A DNA stretch of 64,000 bases, taken from contig UCLB01000001.1 in NCBI GenBank assembly GCA_900473205.1, positions 62,001 to 126,000 of the forward strand. The letters are read 5' to 3'. This DNA is from Hyphomicrobiales bacterium (GTDB lineage Bacteria > Pseudomonadota > Alphaproteobacteria > Rhizobiales > Rhizobiaceae). A program made the position numbers and the translations under genes. Numbering within the stretch: the first letter of the stretch is position 1; the number at the start of each line of letters is the position of its first letter. Below are positions 17,818-27,283 of this stretch, piece after piece. The notes beneath the pieces were generated by a model. The model made no database searches. It saw nothing but the letters and a program-made list of their open reading frames with translations, and was not told the origin of the DNA.

Positions 17818-19979
17818 AGCATACCGTTTTAGCCAGCCTCGTCGCCTGCCTGCTGTTTTGCCAGCAGGTTCGTGCGGCTGCATGGCTGCCGGTGCGGGAG
17901 GTGTCGCTGGAAGTCCAGCCCGGCAGTCCGCTCGATTTCTCCACCATACTTCCTAGTCCGCCTATCGATGACGCTAGCCGGATTGTTATCAATTCAGCCG
18001 GGAAACTGGCGAAGGCTGGCGACGGTGAGACATCTCAGCGCTTCCTTTGCGCCTCTCTTGCATGGAGCCCCGCATCCGGTGGGTTTCCCGATCATGCAAC
18101 GGCGGATCGATATGCGGCGCAACTGAAGATGCACGGCTATAACATTGCGCGTTTTCACTATGTCGATGCAGCGCTGATGGAAGGACGTACGACGGATTTC
18201 GATTTTAATTCGGAGGTTCTCGACCGTATCCATTATCTCATGGCTGCCTTGAAGAGGAACGGTATTTACTGGATCATGGACGGGCTCAGCTCATCGCGCG
18301 GAGCCTTTGGCGGCTTTGATGATCGTTGGGAGGTGAAGGGTGATCTGAAGCTGGGTGTTCAAATCGATGATGCGGATTTTGAGCATTGGCTCAAGTTCCA
18401 GCAGCTCGTTCTGGCCAAGGTCAATCCTTACACCCGTGTCGCCCCCATCCGTGATCCAGCTCTCGTCGCAATCGTGCCGTTCAACGAGAACGGTCTGGAG
18501 TTCGATTCCATGATGCAGGAGAATGTGCGGGGCAGCGTGTTTTCCGAGCGCCTGAAACCGCTGTTCAACGATTGGCTTTTCAAGAAATACGGCACGACCG
18601 AAGCGCTTGCTGCGAAGTGGGGATGGTGGGTCACGAGCGGCGATCTTTTCAACCGCTCTATAGCCCTGCCGACCAATCGTTACGAGCGCAGTGAGCGGAT
18701 ACGCGACCTGCAATCCTTTTTCATCGATGTGGAACAACAGGCCACAGGGCGGATGACAAAGGCGCTTCGGGACCTCGGTTTTCGGGGCATCATCCTTCCC
18801 TATAACAATTGGCCGACGATCCAGACCGGGATTACCCGCAGCATTCAGGATGCGGTGGCAATGAACACCTATCAGGATTGGGTCGATTCCTATGCATCGG
18901 GCACCAGCATTCAGGGCAAAAGCTCTCTGGAAGACGGCCTTCTTTATCTCAGAACCATAGGGGCTGCGCGTTGGCTGGGGCGGCCGTTTTTTGTGACCGA
19001 GTATGACCATCTGTTCTGGAGCCCTTATCGATATGAGGCAGGGCTTGCCGCGCCTGCCTTCGCTGCTTTGCAGGATTGGGATGTGTTGTGCAGGCATGCC
19101 CACGGTCCCATCATCCTGTCTTATGGCGAAGATGTTCCGCATAAAAAACAGATGCTTCCCTATGCCATCGCGCTCGATCCCGTCGCGCGTGCCGGGGAAA
19201 CATTGAGCGCGCTCGTCTTTCGAAGGGGCGATGCGACAGCTGCCTCGCTTCTCATCCCGTTTCTTGTCGATGGTCGGGCCGGTTTGCCTGATGGAATCAA
19301 CGATATGGAGCCGGAGATGTTGACCCGGCTCGGATTGGTCGGCGCAATGGGACTTCAGGCCGCGAAGGGTGGAGATGGTACTGTCGCTGTTCAACCCTTG
19401 CGCAGTGGCCAGACGCCGATGCAAATCGTCGCACAATTGAAACAGGCGGGCACCCTGGATGCTGTCCACCCAACCGATCTCGATCAGGGACATCTAGTCA
19501 GTCAGACCGGCGAGGTACAGCTAGACGCGCCGGAGAAGAGCCTTGCGCTACGCTCGCCCAAGACCGAGGCTCTGGCCTTCGACAAGATCGATACGCCAGT
19601 CGATCTTGGCTTTGCCACTGTGCAAACGGCAGATGGGCGTGGGTTGTTTGCGATGTCATCGCTGGATGACCTGCCGCTGGAAAGCAGCAAGAGACAATTG
19701 CTGATAATGGCTTCCGATGCTCACAATACGGGCATGACGTTTCGAGATGCGGATGAACGGGTCATCGAGAATTTTGGGCGTCTCCCGGTCATGATCCGTC
19801 GAATGGAGATTGGCCTGACGTTCAAAGCCACCGGTGCTTTCAGGATTTCTCCGGTCGGTCTGGATGGGCGAGTTTATCCGCCGGTGATTAGTTCCGCAGG
19901 CGGGGAGGCGGTGACGCTGACCAATGATACGCCTCAAGGGCCGACCACTTATTTTCTTCTCGAAAAAATCACTCAATAA
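17814..19979 (+). CDS. Secreted glycoside hydrolase, clan GH-A-like
   Basis: 721 residues with signal peptide (HTVLASLVACLLFCQQVRA). The central TIM-barrel-like region has the clan GH-A pattern: the acid/base site FNENG with E225 and the nucleophile site FFVTEYDHLFW with E396. The last 250 residues form a beta-rich accessory region. It would cleave or trim a polysaccharide in the periplasm or outside. Translational coupling to the glycosyltransferase suggests it acts on the polymer made by this cluster. The exact GH family could not be assigned. Its 3' end overlaps the convergent gene by 7 bp. Confidence 0.75.
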   Translation: MKHTVLASLVACLLFCQQVRAAAWLPVREVSLEVQPGSPLDFSTILPSPPIDDASRIVINSAGKLAKAGDGETSQRFLCASLAWSPASGGFPDHATADRYAAQLKMHGYNIARFHYVDAALMEGRTTDFDFNSEVLDRIHYLMAALKRNGIYWIMDGLSSSRGAFGGFDDRWEVKGDLKLGVQIDDADFEHWLKFQQLVLAKVNPYTRVAPIRDPALVAIVPFNENGLEFDSMMQENVRGSVFSERLKPLFNDWLFKKYGTTEALAAKWGWWVTSGDLFNRSIALPTNRYERSERIRDLQSFFIDVEQQATGRMTKALRDLGFRGIILPYNNWPTIQTGITRSIQDAVAMNTYQDWVDSYASGTSIQGKSSLEDGLLYLRTIGAARWLGRPFFVTEYDHLFWSPYRYEAGLAAPAFAALQDWDVLCRHAHGPIILSYGEDVPHKKQMLPYAIALDPVARAGETLSALVFRRGDATAASLLIPFLVDGRAGLPDGINDMEPEMLTRLGLVGAMGLQAAKGGDGTVAVQPLRSGQTPMQIVAQLKQAGTLDAVHPTDLDQGHLVSQTGEVQLDAPEKSLALRSPKTEALAFDKIDTPVDLGFATVQTADGRGLFAMSSLDDLPLESSKRQLLIMASDAHNTGMTFRDADERVIENFGRLPVMIRRMEIGLTFKATGAFRISPVGLDGRVYPPVISSAGGEAVTLTNDTPQGPTTYFLLEKITQ

Positions 19980-21061
19980 AAATCCCGCACCAGACGGCTC
20001 CAGCTTTCACCGGCGATGCCGCCAATATAGGCCTGGCCGCTGAGCATGGCCTGCCTGAATTCAGAGGAGCGGGAGGAAGCGGAAACGCCGGTAACGTGCC
20101 GATACCAGATGCCGTTATATTTCGACAAGGACGGTATCATTTCCGGTCTAAGCTGGGCGGAAGCGAAGGCGAAGCCAGCCTCTTTCAGTGCCGCGAAAGC
20201 GGTCTCCAACACCGCGTCCTGTTTGCCATCATGCGCTAGAAAGTCGAGGATTTGCGCTTCACCACCGCGCGCGCCGGCGAAAGAGAAGACGCCGCAGATA
20301 TCGCCATTTTCGTCATGCACCTGTGCAAGAGCGAGCTTGCCACGGCCACTTGGACCGCTTGATGCCTTGATCGTCCACTCAATCTCCTCGGATGTGTAGA
20401 CCGGTGCGACCACGTAGCTGCTGAGGAAACGATTGGCGTATTGTGCGAAGACAGCAGGCGTTGCCTGCGAGGCGCTATATCCTGCCGACGTTGTCGTCCC
20501 TGCAAGAGTGACAGGTTCATGCAGCGCGCCTGCGCTCAGAATGAATGGATATTTGTGCGAGATACGACGCCGGATATAGCCCAACGCAGAGGGTAAAGGC
20601 TTGAAAAGCTTGTACCACCTCAGGCCCTGGACCGGCAGTTCTGTGCCGCCAATGGCCTTCAGATGGGAAATGCTGACAGGGGCGGCGCTATCGGAAAAGC
20701 TGATCTGGTTTGCGCGTGGCCGCAGCTGAAAAATGAGCGACGCTATGCCGCGCGGATTGGCATCCTCTGCGGCCATAAAGGTACAGGCCAGGCGTGCGAT
20801 AACCCTTTCCTCGCCGATGCGATAGGAAAGTGGCAAGGTCGTCAGTGCGCTTTTAACATTGCCGACATGATCGACGGATACCATGCTGCCGTTTTCAGGC
20901 GTGTAGTTTGGGTGCGAAAACAGAAGTTGCGACATGTAGGCGCTGAGGTCGGCCTTGTCCGGCTTCGTGCGTTTTCGAAATACGCTGGCAAACAGGTCGG
21001 CGATTTGGGGAACGTCAGCCGGTTCCGCAGGTCTGATCTTGGTGGCGTTATCTGGTGTCAT
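19973..21061 (-). CDS. GNAT-family acyltransferase of the polysaccharide cluster
   Basis: 362 residues from the ATG at 21061, chosen because GGAGG stands 7 bp before it and because it overlaps the flippase stop by 4 bp (ATGA). The N-terminus KIRPAEPADVPQIADLFASVF is a typical GNAT opening; the rest is diverged, with a possible second GNAT half in the last 130 residues. Coupling to the flippase suggests acylation of the polysaccharide or its lipid-linked unit. HfsK of Caulobacter holdfast synthesis is a comparable case of similar length. Family membership is moderately sure, substrate unknown. Confidence 0.65.
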   Translation of the reverse strand: MTPDNATKIRPAEPADVPQIADLFASVFRKRTKPDKADLSAYMSQLLFSHPNYTPENGSMVSVDHVGNVKSALTTLPLSYRIGEERVIARLACTFMAAEDANPRGIASLIFQLRPRANQISFSDSAAPVSISHLKAIGGTELPVQGLRWYKLFKPLPSALGYIRRRISHKYPFILSAGALHEPVTLAGTTTSAGYSASQATPAVFAQYANRFLSSYVVAPVYTSEEIEWTIKASSGPSGRGKLALAQVHDENGDICGVFSFAGARGGEAQILDFLAHDGKQDAVLETAFAALKEAGFAFASAQLRPEMIPSLSKYNGIWYRHVTGVSASSRSSEFRQAMLSGQAYIGGIAGESWSRLVRDFY

Positions 21062-22347
21062 GGCTGGACCTCCCGACTTTTCTCCAGTGAGCGGGTGACA
21101 TGGACTTTGACGACGATCCATGCCGCCACGACGATGCTCAGCTCAATCATGTAACCTGCGATGAAAATGCCATAGGGCGGCCAGGCCCAGGCGGCGGCTC
21201 CGATAAGGATCGCGCCGATGCCGTTGGACAGGTTCAAAACCCATGCGCGCGACGAATGCCGACCAGCCGCGCCAAGCAAATCCACGGCGATGGACCAGAC
21301 GGCGACCAGAACGATGAGCCACGCCATGATCCGCAGGAAATGCGGCAGGGAGACATATTCCGGGCCGAAGATCAAAGGCATGAAGAAGGCGGAGACGTAA
21401 ATCACTATGGCCGCCGTTAGGCCAAGCGCGAGAGCCACGCCAAGAATACGGATTGTCAGGCGAAAGGCGTTGTGAATGCCGGTCATACTGGCCACGGCAA
21501 GGCGTGGATAAACCAGTCGGTTCAGCGCATCGATGGCCATGTAGCTGCTGTCTGTGATCCGTCGCGCAACCCCGTAGCTGCCCACCAGTTCGGCACCGGC
21601 CACAAAGCCAAGCACCAGCAAATCGACATTTTGACGGATAGCGCGGAAAATAAACGGCGTCGCGAACAGGAGCCCAAGCCGGATTTCGTCTCGCTCGATG
21701 ACATATTTGGGACGCCCGATGCGAAACGCGATGAAGGCATAAAGAATGAGTGTGATGAGATGGGCCGCAAGCTGCCACGTCGCCCAGCTTTCAACCGTTG
21801 AAACATGGAAGGCAAAACATGCCAGCGCTGCCGTAACCGTGCGAATGAAAGCGAAGCCGACGACGGAAGCGTTGGCGGCGCCGTATTTGCCATGGGCGAG
21901 AAAAATGCTTTCGCCGAGCATGATCAGCCGCACCAGCACGACATTGGTCAGCACCAGCTGAAAGGTGGTCAGAATGCTTTGGCTGGTCGTTTCGCCAAAG
22001 CTTATGAACTCCGGCAATATGGCGGTGCCGAGCGCCACCAGAACTGCACCGCTGACGAAGGTAAGGATGAGGTTGTGGCCGAAAATGCGCGGAAAACAGC
22101 TGGGGTCTTGCGGCACGCGGCGCACAAGGCATTCCGATGCACCAAGGCCGCATAGATGCACGGCGATGCTGGTGATGGCGATGAAAGAGACATAGCGCCC
22201 GAACTCCTCCGCACCGAATGAGCGTGCAAGAATCGCGAAGGTGACGAGCTGCGCCGCATTGGCAATCAACAGGCTGGCCGAGGATGCGCTGTAGGACAGC
22301 AGCATGCCGATCAACCGTGGCTTGTCCTTTTTGTCGCTGCTGCTCAT
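21058..22347 (-). CDS. Polysaccharide repeat-unit flippase (Wzx type)
   Basis: 429 residues from the ATG at 22347 (GGAG 9 bp upstream); in-frame ATGs at 22362 and 22356 have poorer sites. It has about twelve hydrophobic segments, starting LLIANAAQLVTFAILARSFG followed by EEFGRYVSF, the signature of the MATE-like polysaccharide transporter superfamily. It would flip lipid-linked repeat units across the inner membrane for the Wzy polymerase encoded on the other strand. It diverges from the chain-length gene across 126 bp. Confidence 0.88.
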   Translation of the reverse strand: MSSSDKKDKPRLIGMLLSYSASSASLLIANAAQLVTFAILARSFGAEEFGRYVSFIAITSIAVHLCGLGASECLVRRVPQDPSCFPRIFGHNLILTFVSGAVLVALGTAILPEFISFGETTSQSILTTFQLVLTNVVLVRLIMLGESIFLAHGKYGAANASVVGFAFIRTVTAALACFAFHVSTVESWATWQLAAHLITLILYAFIAFRIGRPKYVIERDEIRLGLLFATPFIFRAIRQNVDLLVLGFVAGAELVGSYGVARRITDSSYMAIDALNRLVYPRLAVASMTGIHNAFRLTIRILGVALALGLTAAIVIYVSAFFMPLIFGPEYVSLPHFLRIMAWLIVLVAVWSIAVDLLGAAGRHSSRAWVLNLSNGIGAILIGAAAWAWPPYGIFIAGYMIELSIVVAAWIVVKVHVTRSLEKSREVQP

Positions 22348-22410
22348 ACGGTTCATCTCCATGCCGCAAAAATAGACGTGCTGTAAACTATTTATCAGCG
22401 GACTATGTGA

Positions 22411-22434
22411 TTTAGTAAGATCGTATATACTAAA
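22411..22434. promoter_or_regulatory. Inverted repeat in the flippase / chain-length intergenic region
   Basis: TTTAGT-N12-ACTAAA is a perfect inverted repeat (22411-22416 and 22429-22434) in an AT-rich region between divergent genes. It encloses TCGTATATAC, which also occurs before the glycosyltransferase at 16.8 kb. It fits a dimeric repressor or activator site; MucR/RosR-type proteins control such genes in rhizobia, but the binder here is unknown. Confidence 0.45.
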
Positions 22435-22473
22435 AACGTTTCGTTTTGATTGATATAGGGGTTACGGTAGCGC

Positions 22474-23943
22474 ATGTACGAGTACCCAGCCGAGAAACGG
22501 GCGAAACCCGTTTTTGACGATTCAGCGCCTCGCGTAAGCGTTCACCCACGCGGTTCGACCACTGCCGAACCCCTGATAACGCCTGCAAAACTGCTGATCT
22601 GGCTCCGGCGTGGCCTGCTGTCTATCGTTATTTTTGCACTTCTTGGTGGTGTGCTTGCGGTTGGTTTTGGCATGGCGGTGAAGCCGCGTTACACATCCAG
22701 CATGGACATTCTCCTGCCGCCGCCCACGGGGCAGGTGGTGCCAAATGAACTGACGACGCCCAATATTCAAAGCGATGCGCAAATTCTGGATATTTCCAGC
22801 AAGCTGCTGCTGATCACCTCCGGCAATGTCCTGCGACGGACCGTCGAGCTCGAGAATCTTCAGCAGTTGCCGGAATTCAATTCCGCCGTCGATACCGAGG
22901 AAGGGCTGTTCAGCTGGTTGAAACCGGCAAGCCCAGCCCCCGCAGATGATGGCGTGGTCGTTGCCATGCGCAACCTTGCCAAGCGCATCAAGGTCGCGCG
23001 ACAAGGCGGCACTTATCTGGTCTCCATCAGCCTCTGGACCCGGGATTCCGGCAGGTCAGTCAGTGTTCTTTCGACACTGGCTCAGTCTTTCCGGGAAGAG
23101 CTGGAGGCAACACAGACCGACCTTGCCAGAAATGCAAGCCAGGCTCTTTCCAACCGGCTTGAGGAGTTGAGGCAGGCGGCAACGCAGGCTGCAAATGCCG
23201 TCGTGCAGTTCCGTCAGGATAACAATCTTCAAAATCTCGGCGGCACGGGCTCCGTTAATATTCAGAGCGTCTCGCAACTGAACACGCTTTTGAACGAGGC
23301 ATCGTCGCGGCTGTCAGACGTTCAGTCGCGTTACCGCCGTCTCAGCCAACCGGCCGCCGATGGCGTAACGCCTTCCGACACGCTGGATTCGCCGACGCTG
23401 ATTGCGCTTCGGTCGCAATATAGCGTGCTGAAGCAGCAATATGAGGAACTGGCGCTGACTTACGGCACACGTTATCCAAGGCTTGTCAGCGCGCGTGCAC
23501 AGCTCGGTACGCTAAGGGCTGAAATGGCGCGGGAGACCGAGAGGTCGCTACAGACCATTCAGGTCGATCTCAATCAGGCGGAAAATTCCGTTGCGACGCT
23601 CCGCACCCAGCTGGAAGAAGCGCAGAAACGAGTCTCCACCGATGACAGCGCGCAGGTTCAGTTGCAGGAGCTGGAGCGCAACAGCCAGGCAAAATCCGCA
23701 CTTTACGATACGTTCCTGAAACGCGTTGGGGAAACCAGCGAGCAGCAGCAGATCAGTGTCTCCAACCTGCGTATCGTCACAGAACCCGTGCCACCGGAAA
23801 AGCGCAGCTGGCCACCGCCAACATTACTTCTTGCCATTGGTGGCGTTCTCGCTGGCCTGATCCTCGGCGTCATCGCCGTTCTGGCAACACGTCTCTTCAT
23901 CGTTCTCAAACAAAACAATTGGCGTTTTGAGCGAGTAAGCTGA
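22474..23943 (+). CDS. Polysaccharide chain-length determinant (Wzz/GumC type)
   Basis: 489 residues. A membrane helix near residues 48-70 (LSIVIFALLGGVLAVGF) is followed by KPRYTSSMDILL, a long coiled-coil periplasmic stretch (about 205-410) and a second helix preceded by the proline-rich motif VPPEKRSWPPPTLLLAIGGV. There is no C-terminal tyrosine-kinase domain, so this is a short copolymerase lacking its own kinase. It sets polymer length with the Wzy-like protein encoded next, whose start overlaps its stop by 1 bp. Confidence 0.88.
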   Translation: MYEYPAEKRAKPVFDDSAPRVSVHPRGSTTAEPLITPAKLLIWLRRGLLSIVIFALLGGVLAVGFGMAVKPRYTSSMDILLPPPTGQVVPNELTTPNIQSDAQILDISSKLLLITSGNVLRRTVELENLQQLPEFNSAVDTEEGLFSWLKPASPAPADDGVVVAMRNLAKRIKVARQGGTYLVSISLWTRDSGRSVSVLSTLAQSFREELEATQTDLARNASQALSNRLEELRQAATQAANAVVQFRQDNNLQNLGGTGSVNIQSVSQLNTLLNEASSRLSDVQSRYRRLSQPAADGVTPSDTLDSPTLIALRSQYSVLKQQYEELALTYGTRYPRLVSARAQLGTLRAEMARETERSLQTIQVDLNQAENSVATLRTQLEEAQKRVSTDDSAQVQLQELERNSQAKSALYDTFLKRVGETSEQQQISVSNLRIVTEPVPPEKRSWPPPTLLLAIGGVLAGLILGVIAVLATRLFIVLKQNNWRFERVS

Positions 23944-25277
23944 TGCAGAAAGCGGCGGCGTTGGGGGTGGACGGAACAGGGCTTCAGGCCAAGGTCAGAA
24001 CGCTGGTCTTCATGGGCCTCTTCCTGTTTTTCTGGATCACCACCAATCCCTTTGTGGATCTGGTCAGCGTCGAGGCGAGCGGGTCGGACGCCACTGGCGG
24101 CTCCAATCTCATCAACCAGCTGACCTTCCTCGTTTTGACGTTGCTGACGGTCTATGCCGCGCTTACCCACCCCCTGCGGTCGCGAATATGCCAGCCGCAA
24201 TGGCTCGTTATTGCCCTGTTTTCATGGTTCCTGATCTCGTCTGCTCTTTCGCATTATCCGGTAGATGGGATCAAAAGAACGATCCTTGCCATATTGACTT
24301 GCGCCAATGCGGGCATGTTCCTGCTGCTTCCGCGTTCCGAACAGCAGTTCGCACGGCTGATGTTGATCGGAACGGCCATTACGCTTGGAATGGCCTATTT
24401 TGGCGTGATTTTTCTGCCAAGGCTGTCGATCCATCAGGCGGACGAGTTGATCGAGCCCATGAATGCGGGCTTCTGGAGAGGGCAATATTCCCACAAAAAT
24501 CTGGCCGCCGCCGTCATGCTGGTGGCCGCGTTCTTTGGTCTCTATTTTCGCAGCGTCGGTTACAAAAAGAGCGGGATCGCGGTCATCGTCCTGTCCGTCT
24601 TCTTCCTCATTCAGACGGGCGGTAAATCCTCGACCGCCATGCTGCCGCTGATCCTTGGTCTGCAATGGGTCTTCGAGAAATTCCGCTGGACCAGATGGCC
24701 CATTGCAGTCGGCGGTATTCTGGCCTTCAACCTTCTGGCTCTCGGTGCTGCACAGTCTGAAGGCTTTCGCGGATTGATCGCGGCACTCGGGGTCGATCCC
24801 ACATTTACCAACAGAACCGACATCTGGAAGATCGCCTTCGACGCCATTACCCAGTCGCCCATTCTCGGATACGGCTTTCAGGGTTTCTGGCAAACCTCTG
24901 ATATCACGCAGAGTTCGGCGGGTCTGGAAACATGGGCGGTGAAGGCATTCAACGGGCATAATGCCTATGTCGATGCGCTGCTGACGACAGGAATTCCGGG
25001 GTTTCTCCTGACTATCGCATTGGTCATTTTCGTGCCTTTGCGCGCGGTGGGGCGGCTTGGGCCTACTCCGAATAGCCCGGCGCTGTCGCGCCTGTTCATG
25101 CGCGTCTGGCTCTACGTCATCTATGCCGGTTGTCTCGAAGTTATCTTTTTCCAGAGCGGCAGTCCGATCTGCTTTTTCCTGCTGGTCTCCATTTTCGGTC
25201 TGGAAATGCAGTCGCGCATGAACCTTGTGGAAGAACGAAAAGCCGAGTGGGAGGGGAAACATGCCGTTGCTGTCTAA
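23943..25277 (+). CDS. O-antigen ligase / Wzy-type polymerase
   Basis: 444 residues with ten or more hydrophobic segments and a large periplasmic loop. The Wzy_C/WaaL region is seen in FWRGQYSHKNLAAAVMLVAAF, TGGKSSTAM and FNGHNAYVDALLTTGIPGFLL. Such proteins polymerise repeat units or ligate them to a lipid on the periplasmic face. The position between a Wzz-like protein and a deacetylase favours a polymerase. It overlaps the deacetylase gene by 17 bp. Confidence 0.85.
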   Translation: MQKAAALGVDGTGLQAKVRTLVFMGLFLFFWITTNPFVDLVSVEASGSDATGGSNLINQLTFLVLTLLTVYAALTHPLRSRICQPQWLVIALFSWFLISSALSHYPVDGIKRTILAILTCANAGMFLLLPRSEQQFARLMLIGTAITLGMAYFGVIFLPRLSIHQADELIEPMNAGFWRGQYSHKNLAAAVMLVAAFFGLYFRSVGYKKSGIAVIVLSVFFLIQTGGKSSTAMLPLILGLQWVFEKFRWTRWPIAVGGILAFNLLALGAAQSEGFRGLIAALGVDPTFTNRTDIWKIAFDAITQSPILGYGFQGFWQTSDITQSSAGLETWAVKAFNGHNAYVDALLTTGIPGFLLTIALVIFVPLRAVGRLGPTPNSPALSRLFMRVWLYVIYAGCLEVIFFQSGSPICFFLLVSIFGLEMQSRMNLVEERKAEWEGKHAVAV

Positions 25278-26031
25278 GGCTGTTTCGAAGCTGCAGCATG
25301 TGCGGGATCGCGTCGCGGAGCGGGCCGTCCGCGCCTTTCCCGTTTCCACACTGAACGTGAAGTGCACGCGCCCCATCGTGTCCTTCACCTTCGACGACGT
25401 TCCAGAAACGGCGCATTCCGCAGGCGCACGCATTCTTGACGAATATGGCGTCAGGGGAACGTTCTATATCGCGGGTGGTCTGTTGGGTAACAAGGAGCCG
25501 GACCGCGAACTGATATCGGCTGAAGGCTGCAAGCTGCTTGCGGATGCCGGTCACGAAATTGGATGTCACACCTTCGCGCACAGGGCAGTGCGTACCCTGT
25601 CGAGCGCGGCGCTGGACCACGATCTCGACCGCAACAGGGACATGCTGGACAGCTTCGATCCCAACATCGGGAGACGAAACTTTGCCTATCCCTATAATCA
25701 AGGCTCCCTTCGCCATCGGCAGGCCTTTGCGAAGCGCTATACGACAGCGCGCGGTGGTGGAGATCGTATCAATCGCGGCGTGGTCAATCGCTCCTATCTC
25801 TGGGGCATGGAGATCAGGCAGCCGGAAAGCGATGCTCTGGCTCTCACCAGTCAGATCGATGCCGTGCTTGCGCAGCCGGGCTGGCTGATTTTCTTCACGC
25901 ATGATGTGAGCGAAACGCCGACCCCCTATGGCTGTCGGCGTGAAACCTTCGCCACGCTTGTTCATTACGCCGTCTCAAAGGGCTGTCTTGTCTTGCCCGT
26001 GCGTGACGCCCTTCAGCACATTGCAGAATAG
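25261..26031 (+). CDS. Polysaccharide deacetylase (NodB domain, CE4)
   Basis: 256 residues from the ATG at 25261, preceded by GAGGGG. The CE4 metal site is complete: SFTFDD with D45/D46, and CHTFAH with H103 and H107. RNFAYPYN gives motif 3. It would remove N-acetyl groups from amino sugars of the polysaccharide. No signal peptide is obvious, as in HfsH-type enzymes of holdfast synthesis. It overlaps the polymerase stop and is followed 12 bp later by a glycosyltransferase. Confidence 0.88.
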   Translation: MPLLSKAVSKLQHVRDRVAERAVRAFPVSTLNVKCTRPIVSFTFDDVPETAHSAGARILDEYGVRGTFYIAGGLLGNKEPDRELISAEGCKLLADAGHEIGCHTFAHRAVRTLSSAALDHDLDRNRDMLDSFDPNIGRRNFAYPYNQGSLRHRQAFAKRYTTARGGGDRINRGVVNRSYLWGMEIRQPESDALALTSQIDAVLAQPGWLIFFTHDVSETPTPYGCRRETFATLVHYAVSKGCLVLPVRDALQHIAE

Positions 26032-26043
26032 GAACGCCAGAGG

Positions 26044-27279
26044 ATGGGAGGGACGCTGCTTGCAATCAACAATTACTTCTACCGTCGTGGCGGCGCAGAG
26101 GCGATCTTTCTCGATCAGATGGATATGTTCGAGCGTGCAGGCTGGCAGGCGGTGCCGTTTTCCATGCAGCATCCCAACAATCTGAATTCGGATTGGTCAT
26201 CCTATTTCATTCCCGAGATCGAGTTCGGTCGCCAAAGCGGCTTGATGACCAAGGTCGAGCATAGTCTCGAGGTCATTTATTCAAGAAAAGCGCGCGCCCA
26301 TTTGAACCGTCTGATCGATGCGGTGCGCCCAGATGTCGCCCATGCTCACAATGTCTATCACCATATTTCCCCTTCGATTTTTCCGCTTCTGAAGAAAAGG
26401 GGAATACCGACGGTTCTGACGGCGCATGACCTGAAACTGGCCTGTCCGGCCTATAAGATGCTATCGCCGCAGGGCATCTGTGAGAAATGCAAGGGCGGCA
26501 AAATATACAACGTGCTCGTCAATCGCTGCATGAAGGAATCCGTTGCGCTGAGCGGCCTTGTGATGGTGGAGACGGCGGTTCACCGCACGCTCGGCCTCTA
26601 TCGCAACCATTTGGACAAGATCATCGTCCCCAGCCGGTTCTATCAGGCCAAACTCATGGAATGGGGTTGGCCGAGCGAGCAGCTTGTCCATATTCCAAAC
26701 TTCGTCGATCAGTCGATCACCGACCATCCCGTTTCGGTCGATGAAGGCGACTATTTCCTGTTTGCCGGGCGGTTGGCACCTGAAAAGGGCATCGCGACGC
26801 TGATCAAGGCGGCGGGTCTCTCCGGGCAACGTCTTCGCATTGCTGGCACTGGGCCGGACGAGGCAGCACTTCGTGCATTGGCGCAGGAGGTCGGTGCGGA
26901 TGTGGAGTTTCTGGGCTACATGACGGGACGGGCGCTGCATGAAACGATTGCTGGCGCTAAGGCTCTTGTGCTGCCATCCGAGTGGTATGAAAACGCGCCT
27001 GTGAGTTTGCTTGAAGCCTATGCGCTTGGTCGCCCTGTTATCGGCACCAATATCGGCGGTATTCCAGAATTGATCAAAGACGGTGAGACCGGGCTGATTG
27101 CGCAGCCATCCGATCCGCAGGGTCTGGCCCGGGTGCTGAACTCCATGAGCCATCTGTCAGAAAACGCGCGCCGGGATATGGGCGCTCGCGGTCGTGCCTG
27201 GGTGCAGCAGGATTTTTCGCAGGCTGCCTATCTGGACCGCACGACGACGCTTTACCGCGAACTCGGCGTTCGGCCTTGA
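26044..27279 (+). CDS. GT4-family glycosyltransferase
   Basis: 411 residues, GT-B fold. The N-terminal acceptor domain opens LLAINNYFYRRGGAEAIFLDQ. The C-terminal nucleotide-sugar domain has FAGRLAPEKGIATLIKAA, LRIAGTGPDE and the E-x7-E-type motif EWYENAPVSLLEAYALGRPVI. It would add one sugar to the repeat unit. It is the last gene of the wzz-wzy-deacetylase operon, and its stop is 4 bp from the convergent methyltransferase stop. Confidence 0.9.
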   Translation: MGGTLLAINNYFYRRGGAEAIFLDQMDMFERAGWQAVPFSMQHPNNLNSDWSSYFIPEIEFGRQSGLMTKVEHSLEVIYSRKARAHLNRLIDAVRPDVAHAHNVYHHISPSIFPLLKKRGIPTVLTAHDLKLACPAYKMLSPQGICEKCKGGKIYNVLVNRCMKESVALSGLVMVETAVHRTLGLYRNHLDKIIVPSRFYQAKLMEWGWPSEQLVHIPNFVDQSITDHPVSVDEGDYFLFAGRLAPEKGIATLIKAAGLSGQRLRIAGTGPDEAALRALAQEVGADVEFLGYMTGRALHETIAGAKALVLPSEWYENAPVSLLEAYALGRPVIGTNIGGIPELIKDGETGLIAQPSDPQGLARVLNSMSHLSENARRDMGARGRAWVQQDFSQAAYLDRTTTLYRELGVRP

Positions 27280-27283
27280 GGCT

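Noticed and set aside
24222-25433. 403-codon open frame antisense to the polymerase gene
   Set aside because: It is the shadow of a membrane-protein gene, rich in charged residues with no motif.
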